Position numbers and translations under genes: made by a program. A model generated the notes under the pieces. It did no database searches. It was not told the origin of the DNA and was given only the letters and a program-made list of their open reading frames with translations. From a virus: DNA of 21,105 nucleotides. The stretch spans positions 1 to 21,105 of IMG/VR virus record IMGVR_UViG_3300032278_000144. The stretch is one strand, 5' to 3'. Shown here one piece after another: positions 16,332 to 21,105 of this stretch; the first letter of the stretch is position 1, and each line of letters begins with the position of its first letter.

Positions 16332-16786
16332 TGGCATACAAAGGAAAATACAAACCAAAGAATCCTAATAAATATAAGGGTAATCCCACAAAGATTATTT
16401 ATAGGTCTGGTTGGGAAAGAAAAGTGATGGAAAAGTTGGATTTAAGCTCTCAAGTAGAACAATGGGCATCAGAAGAAATCATAATTCCTTATAGATCACC
16501 GGTTGATAGAAAAATTCATCGCTATTTTCCGGATTTTTGGGTTAAGTTTGCGAATAAAAAGGTCGTAATTATCGAAGTCAAGCCTAACAAAGAGACAAAA
16601 CCGCCCAAAATGAAGGAAAAATCGAGAAAATTCATCAGGGAAGCCAAAAAATGGGGCGTAAATGAGGCGAAATGGAAAGCCGCGACCGAATTTTGTAAAA
16701 ATAGTGGATGGAATTTCATAATTCTAGATGAATATGACTTAGGAATCAGAAAAAGAAGGAAAAATGGCGGAAACACCGAAAAATAG
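16331..16786 (+). CDS. 4: Head completion protein gp4 (PD-(D/E)XK nuclease fold)
   Basis: The first residues, MAYKGKYKPKNPNKYKGNP, then IIYRSGWE, closely follow T4 gp4 (150 residues against 151 here), the head-completion protein needed before tails join filled heads. The sequence carries a TnsA-like endonuclease pattern: E29, P67-D68 in RYFPDFW, and E82-V83-K84 in IIEVKP, so the active-site residues of a PD-(D/E)XK nuclease look intact. The second half (KWKAATEFCKNSGWNFIILDE) matches the terminal helix and strand of that fold. It is the first gene of the rightward block. No Shine-Dalgarno is visible before the ATG, but the start matches the family N-terminus. Its end overlaps the next gene by 23 bases. 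Confidence 0.9.
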   Translation: MAYKGKYKPKNPNKYKGNPTKIIYRSGWERKVMEKLDLSSQVEQWASEEIIIPYRSPVDRKIHRYFPDFWVKFANKKVVIIEVKPNKETKPPKMKEKSRKFIREAKKWGVNEAKWKAATEFCKNSGWNFIILDEYDLGIRKRRKNGGNTEK

Positions 16787-17360
16787 TGGAAATTTAGTAG
16801 ATATTTTACAAGATGTGATAAAAAGGAAAAAAATTCCGCAAGAAAATATAAAATCTGCTCAATGGTTACAAAATAAAATTAGAAATTTTAGAAGAAATTT
16901 AAATGTTAAATTAGATGACTCTAGTATGACCGCTGATCAGTTTATGGAAGGGTCTAATTTGATACAAAAGAGAAGAATGACCAAAGCTAGATTAACATTA
17001 TTCTCATATAAGGCAAAACATGAAAAAACTTTACCATATTATGACAGATTTCCTTTATCAATGATCATAAGTAAAGAAGTTGACGGATTTATAGGATTAA
17101 ATTTTCATTATTTACCATATCAACATAGAGCAAGACTATTAGATGCTGTTGCATTTGGAAATATAATTAATTGGAATACATTAAAAAGAAATAAAGTGAC
17201 TCGCCCATGTATTAAAAGATATTTAATGAGTCATGTTCAAGGAGCAAATGGTATGGTAATAGAAGGAATTGAACAATTAAAATTTGCAATATTTTTACCA
17301 ATAGAACGGTTTAATACCAGAAAAGAAAAAGTCTGGGAAGATTCACAAAGGATAATATAA
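16764..17360 (+). CDS. Conserved-looking 198-residue phage protein of unknown function
   Basis: I do not recognise this protein with certainty. It is basic, beginning with a helical region (residues about 10-60), followed by KARLTLFSYKAKHEK and then a striking central block: LPYYDRFPLSMIISKEVDGF running into IGLNFHYLPYQHRARLLDAV (about residues 90-130). The YYDRFPL and GLNFHYLP motifs look like a conserved phage family signature that I have seen near structural genes. The C-terminus (about 150-198) has RPCIKRYLMSH and ends in a basic helix. A GAAGGA ribosome site before 16764 decides the start, and the gene overlaps gp4 by 23 bases. Its stop and the next ATG share one base (TAATG). In T4 the neighbour of gene 4 is gene 2 (DNA end protector), so a head- or neck-related role is possible but not shown. 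Confidence 0.78.
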   Translation: MAETPKNSGNLVDILQDVIKRKKIPQENIKSAQWLQNKIRNFRRNLNVKLDDSSMTADQFMEGSNLIQKRRMTKARLTLFSYKAKHEKTLPYYDRFPLSMIISKEVDGFIGLNFHYLPYQHRARLLDAVAFGNIINWNTLKRNKVTRPCIKRYLMSHVQGANGMVIEGIEQLKFAIFLPIERFNTRKEKVWEDSQRII

Positions 17361-18034
17361 TGCCAGCAGGATTTAAACAAGCAGAACATTTTATCGCAGC
17401 GATAAACAAACATAAAGGCCCCGCGAAGGCAAACAAATATCTATTTTTAGGTCCATTTTCAAGTGGCACAGGAGCACTTGTGGAAAATCTTGCCACCGCA
17501 TTGAGGGTTAATTTAAAAGATTTTAAATTTTTGTGTGATGCAACAAATTTACCTGGGCGGAACTTAGCGACCGTAGAATTTAGAACAGGTAGTGTATCTA
17601 GGTCATATATTCACTCTAACAATTTTAATCCAACAATTAATTTATCTTTTATATTAACAGATGACATGTTTGTTAAAAAACTTTTTGATGCATGGATGGA
17701 TGTAATCATACCCCTCACTGATGCAGGACTTGATGGTAATATGAAGCAAAACGTGAAGCTCTATCCCAATGATTATTGTGGAACTTTTGGTATAAAAAAA
17801 CTTGCGTCGAACTTATCTAGTAACGTGACTGACGGTTCTACAATTTCAGATGATTATCATGTAGAAATAATGGAAGCATTTCCCAAACAAATTAATCCTG
17901 TTGCATTAACTTACGGTTCTCAGGATATATTAAAATTACAAGTCGTGATGGCTTATTCCCGGTGGAGAATAATACGAAATGCTGGAATCGGTGAAGGCCA
18001 AGGATTCCAAGGTCATGATCAATTCGGCCTTTAA
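17360..18034 (+). CDS. 19: gp19-family tail tube protein
   Basis: The 224 residues follow the tail tube fold. FKFLCDATNLPGRNLATVEF (about residues 53-72) corresponds to the conserved F.C.AT.LPG strand of T4 gp19. FILTDDMFVKKLFDAWMDVI (about 95-115) is the matching helix with the aromatic W. Near the end, ALTYGSQDILKLQVVMAYSR followed by W is the closing beta strands and the Y..W ending. T4 gp19 is 163 residues, so this protein is longer, with about 30 extra residues at the N-terminus (KANKYLFLGPFSS) and a Gly-rich C-terminal tail (GIGEGQGFQGHDQFGL). A gp54-type tube initiator has the same fold and remains possible. The position just before the gp26-like chaperone and tape measure genes fits either. 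Translation is coupled to the upstream gene by TAATG. Confidence 0.72.
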   Translation: MPAGFKQAEHFIAAINKHKGPAKANKYLFLGPFSSGTGALVENLATALRVNLKDFKFLCDATNLPGRNLATVEFRTGSVSRSYIHSNNFNPTINLSFILTDDMFVKKLFDAWMDVIIPLTDAGLDGNMKQNVKLYPNDYCGTFGIKKLASNLSSNVTDGSTISDDYHVEIMEAFPKQINPVALTYGSQDILKLQVVMAYSRWRIIRNAGIGEGQGFQGHDQFGL

Positions 18035-18062
18035 AATAATAATTATATAATTAGGAGATATT

Positions 18063-18791
18063 ATGGGTTTACCTAAGATTGATATTGCAACATTTAGCAC
18101 TACTCAACCTTCCTCAAAAAATAAAAAACTTACATTTAGACCATTTTTAGTAAAAGAAGAAAAAATACTAATGATGGCAATGCAGGGAGAAAATTTAGAA
18201 GAACAAATAACTGCAATTAAACAAATTATAAACAATTGTTCACAACAAGAATTTGATGTTGATACAATTCCCTTATTTGATTTAGAATGGATATTTTTAC
18301 AATTAAGAATACATTCCGTTGGAGATCAATTAAATTTAAAATTTAAACACAGAGATGGAAAAAATACCAATGATGTAGAATGTGATCATGTATCAGATAT
18401 AAAATTAGATCTAAAAGAAGTTGAAATGGTATATGATAAATCACATAATAAAGAAATTGAAATAAATGATAAAATTACTATATTTCTAAAATATCCAAAT
18501 ATAGAAACTGCGGGTAAAATCAAAAATACTGAAGATGCTGAAGGTATTATAGACTTTTTATCCTCAGGAATAGAATTTATTAAAGATGATGAAAAAATGT
18601 ATGAAACAAAAGATTTTACACAAGAAGAAATAATAGAATTTTTTGAACAATTTAATCAACAACAAATGCTTAAAATTCAAAACTTTTATCGAACTCAACC
18701 TATAATACAACATGAAATAAATTATACTTGTGAAAAATGTAGTGGAGAAGAAAATGTTATTCTTAGGGGCTTACAGGATTTTTTAGAATAA
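18063..18791 (+). CDS. 26: Baseplate hub assembly protein / tail chaperone, gp26-like
   Basis: This 242-residue protein resembles the T4 gp26 baseplate family (T4 gp26 is 208 residues): an N-terminal LTFRPFLVKEEKILMMAMQG (about residues 23-43), then IIDFLSSGIEFIKDDE-type helices, and a C-terminal YTCEKCSG with one CxxC pair followed by LRGLQDFLE. The early FRPFLVKEEKILM block is typical, and a QITAIKQIINNCS helix follows it. gp26 helps assemble the hub around the tape measure and is not a major virion part. A TTAGGAG ribosome site lies six bases before the ATG. The frame ends two codons after a slippery heptamer, so ribosomes are expected to make both this form and a longer -1 product. It lies between the tube gene and the tape measure gene, exactly where tail chaperones occur in most long-tailed phages. 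Confidence 0.82.
   Translation: MGLPKIDIATFSTTQPSSKNKKLTFRPFLVKEEKILMMAMQGENLEEQITAIKQIINNCSQQEFDVDTIPLFDLEWIFLQLRIHSVGDQLNLKFKHRDGKNTNDVECDHVSDIKLDLKEVEMVYDKSHNKEIEINDKITIFLKYPNIETAGKIKNTEDAEGIIDFLSSGIEFIKDDEKMYETKDFTQEEIIEFFEQFNQQQMLKIQNFYRTQPIIQHEINYTCEKCSGEENVILRGLQDFLE
18779..18785 (+). promoter_or_regulatory. -1 programmed ribosomal frameshift slippery site (T_TTT_TTA)
   Basis: In the gp26-like frame the codons are GAT TTT TTA GAA TAA. The last T of GAT plus TTT TTA forms the perfect X_XXY_YYZ heptamer TTTTTTA, the same as the HIV-1 gag-pol slip site. The zero-frame stop follows after one codon. In the -1 frame, a TAG at 18764-18766 closes the frame upstream, while the frame after the slip is open to 18979. 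The two frames overlap only at 18767-18791, which contains the heptamer. Confidence 0.85.
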
Positions 18792-18979
18792 CTCTTTCTC
18801 ATGATTCTTTAGAGTCTCATTTTTTGGTTAATTTCGCATTAGTCCAACATCATAAATACTCTTTAACAGAGTTAAATGAGATGATTCCTTGGGAAAGACA
18901 AATTTATATTGAATTATTAAAAAATTGGATACAAGAACAAGAAACTGAAGCTAAACAAAGAGAAGCAGAAAGAGGTTAA
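18785..18979 (+). CDS. 51: gp51-like / tail chaperone T-domain extension made by -1 frameshift
   Basis: Read from 18785 in the -1 frame, 64 codons follow before the TAA at 18977-18979. They would extend the gp26-like protein after residue 241 to give a 305-residue fusion. The extension begins RITLSHDSLESHFLVNFALV, continues with HHKYSLTELNEMIPWERQIY and ends in a helical IELLKNWIQEQE and a charged tail. The HKYSLTEL and MIPWERQIYIELL motifs match T-domain proteins of tail chaperones and the short gp51 proteins of T4-like phages. There is no start codon for the first half: the only candidates are a TTG at 18824 and an ATG at 18881, the latter leaving only 32 residues. The frame therefore reads best as a fusion extension. 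Its last base is the first base of the tape-measure ATG. Confidence 0.82.
   Translation, partial: RITLSHDSLESHFLVNFALVQHHKYSLTELNEMIPWERQIYIELLKNWIQEQETEAKQREAERG
18791..18815 (+). other. Possible stem-loop downstream of the slippery site
   Basis: ACTCT at 18791-18795 can pair with AGAGT at 18811-18815 across a 15-base loop. The stem would start five bases after the heptamer, in the usual 5-9 base spacing for -1 frameshift stimulators. Five pairs with an open loop are weak on their own, so the stem may need the second copy of the same repeats. Confidence 0.4.
18858..18872 (+). other. Second ACTCT/AGAGT hairpin in the frameshift extension
   Basis: ACTCT at 18858-18862 and AGAGT at 18868-18872 form a short hairpin with a five-base loop. 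The arms are identical to those of the stem starting at 18791, so the four arms could swap partners and make a larger pseudoknot-like fold. Confidence 0.35.
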
Positions 18980-20979
18980 TGGCACAAGCACCGAAACCAG
19001 CTGGAGGAAGACGACCAGGACAATTTGGTACAACAGAACTTCGATTAGGAAGAGCGTCTGGTATTGGAGAATTTTATGATGTTTTAGAAGACGCGACCGC
19101 CAAAAGATTAGAAAGAACTATACGTGGATATGCACACGCCGCAGTAAGTGCCGCAGTTTCCCCATTACCAGCATTTTTACAAGCTGGTATATATGATGCC
19201 GTTGCTCATCCTTTTCGTGGTAGAGAAGACGGAGGAGCTTCTCAAGAGGATGTTCCCCAAGATCCATCTTCGTCTATAACAACAAGGGGTTCTGAAGGTG
19301 CTGGTGGTATTGCTAATGATGGAGGAACAGCTGTCAGAGTAGCGACTGAAATTGGAATGGAAGGGAGTCGGATTCCGGTATGGCAAAGTAATTTAGAAAA
19401 ATTATTTAAAGTTCCCTTACCTGTTACATTTAGAAAACAAGCATTAAACTTATTAGAAACAGAAAGAGAAAAAGGACCAGAAAAAGTAAAAGAAGAAAAG
19501 AGTGAAGAAGAAAAAGAATCGTCTGGTATCTTTGGTACTCTTTTAAGTGGACTTGGTTCTATAGGAAAATTTCTATTGGGCCCTCTTTTGAAAACGTTGG
19601 GAATTATTGGATTAGGTGCTATGAGATTTGCGGGAGGTCTTGGTATTATAGGTCTAATAGGAAGTTTGGTATTTAGTAAAGAAATTGTAGATCAATTTAG
19701 ATTAGATTTTGCAAAAGAAGCGAAAAATTTGGGAGCAAATAGTGGATGGGGAGCAAGAGTAACAAAATTTCTTGGTGGTGGCACAGAAAACGGTAAATCT
19801 TTTGCTGATGCAGCTCAATTAGGTATTACCGGAGGCGCGGTCACAGGCTTAGCAGGCTTGATGGTGGGTGGACCGTGGGGTGCTTTAATCGGATTCTTAT
19901 TGGGAACTGCACTTGTTGGAGTCGGTGCAGCTTTAGGAGAAGCAAGACTCACTCAGGGTACAAATTTTATTACAACGTGGTGGGAAAAGACTTGGGATAG
20001 TGCACGAAAAGAATGGGAAAAGGCTGAACAAGTTCAACTCAACAAACAATTAGATCAATTGCAAAAAAGAAAAGAATCTGGAAAAGTCACAGGATTCGAA
20101 CTATTAAAACTTAATAAACAAATAAGAGAAACGGAAAGACTAATTTTTCAATCTAGATTACAAGAATTAAAATCATGGCAAGGGGAACTTGATAATCAAT
20201 ATGCAGAAGCTGGAGAAAGAATTAGAGTTAGTAATATGATGAGTACAAAATTGACACAACTTAGTAAGGATATAAGCAGTGCAAAAGAAGGTGAAGATAT
20301 TAATATGATTTTAGATAAATTTATGGATGAGAATTTTGGACTCATGAATCCTGATGATAAAGTAATATTTCAAGATATAATGAAAGATGTTGGGCTATCT
20401 GAAGATTCAACTAAAGATCAGGTGACTAAAGCTTTAGCCGAGAAATATGGAAATTTAGCTGGGCCGCTAGGAACTTTAATGTCGAAATTTGGTGGTAGTG
20501 ATTATTTGGTAGATGTATTTGGAGAGGGGCCTGATGCGACAAAAGAAATGACACTTGAAAGCTTAAATACTGTGATCAAGTATTTTAAGGCAAAGGAAAG
20601 AAAGGATATAGAATGGCGGAAAGGTTTAGGGGGGGGCGCTCTTGAACAGCATGAGATAGATAAAGTCCGAAAATTGTTGAAACAAGACATTAAAGATCAA
20701 AATCTCGGTTCGCTAATGCTTGATGAGTCTAATATGATAGCTCAAACGAGTAATCTTACAAACGCTTCTAATTTCGCGGATTCCGCTGGCGGGATTTGGT
20801 CAGGTATGAAACCATACACAGATGGAACTATGGGAATTAGTTCTCATAATATCGACGCATCTTCTCCAACAGTAGTATCTAATACTACTAATAGACCAAC
20901 AATAACCACCAATACTTTCGCCCAGTGGTTTAAAAATGATTCTGATAATATGAATAACCACCTTAGTTTTGTGAGTTAA
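18979..20979 (+). CDS. 29: Tail tape measure protein, gp29-like
   Basis: Position is the main evidence: it directly follows the gp26/gp51 chaperone pair, and its ATG shares a base with the end of the frameshift extension (TAATG). The 666 residues are close to T4 gp29 (590), which fills the tail tube and sets its length. The N-terminus is Gly/Arg-rich (about 1-40), followed by an Ala-rich stretch. Two hydrophobic Gly-rich segments (about 182-237 and 282-327, with GLGAMRFAGGLGIIGLIGSL) look like the membrane-active regions found in tape measures. A charged helical coiled-coil region rich in Glu, Gln and Lys runs about 335-415. The C-terminal 250 residues are mixed and end with a Thr/Asn-rich TTNTFAQWFKNDS tail. 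No lysozyme or peptidase motif is visible. Another large virion protein is the alternative. Confidence 0.75.
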   Translation: MAQAPKPAGGRRPGQFGTTELRLGRASGIGEFYDVLEDATAKRLERTIRGYAHAAVSAAVSPLPAFLQAGIYDAVAHPFRGREDGGASQEDVPQDPSSSITTRGSEGAGGIANDGGTAVRVATEIGMEGSRIPVWQSNLEKLFKVPLPVTFRKQALNLLETEREKGPEKVKEEKSEEEKESSGIFGTLLSGLGSIGKFLLGPLLKTLGIIGLGAMRFAGGLGIIGLIGSLVFSKEIVDQFRLDFAKEAKNLGANSGWGARVTKFLGGGTENGKSFADAAQLGITGGAVTGLAGLMVGGPWGALIGFLLGTALVGVGAALGEARLTQGTNFITTWWEKTWDSARKEWEKAEQVQLNKQLDQLQKRKESGKVTGFELLKLNKQIRETERLIFQSRLQELKSWQGELDNQYAEAGERIRVSNMMSTKLTQLSKDISSAKEGEDINMILDKFMDENFGLMNPDDKVIFQDIMKDVGLSEDSTKDQVTKALAEKYGNLAGPLGTLMSKFGGSDYLVDVFGEGPDATKEMTLESLNTVIKYFKAKERKDIEWRKGLGGGALEQHEIDKVRKLLKQDIKDQNLGSLMLDESNMIAQTSNLTNASNFADSAGGIWSGMKPYTDGTMGISSHNIDASSPTVVSNTTNRPTITTNTFAQWFKNDSDNMNNHLSFVS

Positions 20980-21010
20980 TTAACTAACGGACTTTCGCCC
21001 GCTAGTTAAT
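20979..21010. terminator. Imperfect hairpin between convergent genes
   Basis: The inverted arms are ATTAACTAACGG and CCGCTAGTTAAT, with one A-C mismatch in the middle and an eight-base loop. The hairpin overlaps the tape-measure stop codon and ends just before the stop of the convergent minus-strand gene. Neither side has a strong run of U, so it could be a weak bidirectional terminator or a transcript end protector. Confidence 0.5.
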
Positions 21011-21015
21011 ATAAT

Positions 21016-21105
21016 TTATGCAGCTTCTTCAGCTAATTTCTGAAAATACGTCAATGATTCATCATTTTCATTTTCAGCTGTTGTAACACTTTCAACAACA
21101 GGTTC
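21016..21105 (-). CDS. C-terminal end of a convergent gene (5' part off the window)
   Basis: The minus strand reads 29 codons from the right edge to a TAA at 21016-21018. The peptide begins EPVVESVTTAENENDESLTY and ends FQKLAEEAA. It is acidic and helix-like, as at the tail end of many phage proteins. The frame is in the right orientation to stop just after the intergenic hairpin. Its function and full length cannot be judged. A scaffold, capsid or hypothetical protein would all be possible in this neighbourhood. Confidence 0.6.
   Translation of the reverse strand, partial: EPVVESVTTAENENDESLTYFQKLAEEAA

Noticed and set aside
18731-18760. CxxC in the gp26-like C-terminus as a zinc finger
   Set aside because: Only one CxxC pair is present in the protein near this site, so a complete four-ligand zinc site in one chain is not supported.
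18881-18979. Independent small gp51 gene starting at the internal ATG
   Set aside because: It would encode only 32 residues and lose the conserved-looking LSHDSLE and HHKYSLTEL parts; the slip site explains the full frame better.
18824-18979. TTG at 18824 as start of a separate gp51-like protein
   Set aside because: No Shine-Dalgarno lies before it and it would cut off the first 13 residues of the extension.
1-21105. tRNA genes, integrase, attachment sites or CRISPR array
   Set aside because: Reading both strands, I found no cloverleaf-like gap sequence, no recombinase motifs and no repeat-spacer structure; nearly all sequence is accounted for by structural genes.

Overview
The window is part of the tail and baseplate morphogenesis region of a T4-like contractile-tailed phage (Caudoviricetes, myovirus morphology). 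It is AT-rich and densely packed, with gaps mostly under 30 bases and many 1-11 base overlaps. No tRNA, rRNA, integrase, transposase or bacterial housekeeping gene is visible. Protein style (a gp5 without lysozyme, the gp6, gp53, gp48 and gp4 sequences, and the large protein downstream of gp6) resembles marine T4-like phages of cyanobacteria or Pelagibacter-type hosts. The host itself cannot be read from this sequence.

The genes form two divergent blocks that share a 57-base intergenic region at 16274-16330. The minus-strand block runs leftward from 16273 to the window edge: gp48-like tube cap, gp53 wedge protein, gp27-like hub, gp5-like hub/spike, then four genes I cannot name (160, 863, 52 and 1233 residues), then gp25, gp6, and a large gp7-position baseplate protein cut off by the left edge. 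The plus-strand block runs rightward: gp4 head-completion nuclease-fold protein, an unrecognised 198-residue protein, a gp19-family tail tube protein, a gp26-like chaperone/hub protein, and a gp29-like tape measure. It ends at an imperfect hairpin facing the end of a convergent minus-strand gene that is cut by the right edge.

The genes fit one assembly line. gp53, gp25, gp6 and the gp7-position protein would build the baseplate wedges. gp27-like and gp5-like proteins would make the hub and spike. gp48-like protein and the tape measure would start and measure the tube, and the gp19-family protein would polymerise as the tube. gp4 acts on the head. The four unnamed genes between gp5 and gp25 take up about 6.9 kb and are the most lineage-specific part.

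The most interesting signal is a predicted programmed -1 ribosomal frameshift at the end of the gp26-like gene. A perfect T_TTT_TTA heptamer (18779-18785) sits two codons before the stop and five bases before a possible RNA stem. It opens a 64-codon extension resembling the gp51/tail-chaperone T domain that has no start codon for its N-terminal half. The extended frame ends exactly at the tape-measure start. This is the lambda G/GT tail-chaperone arrangement in a T4-type gp26-gp51 locus.
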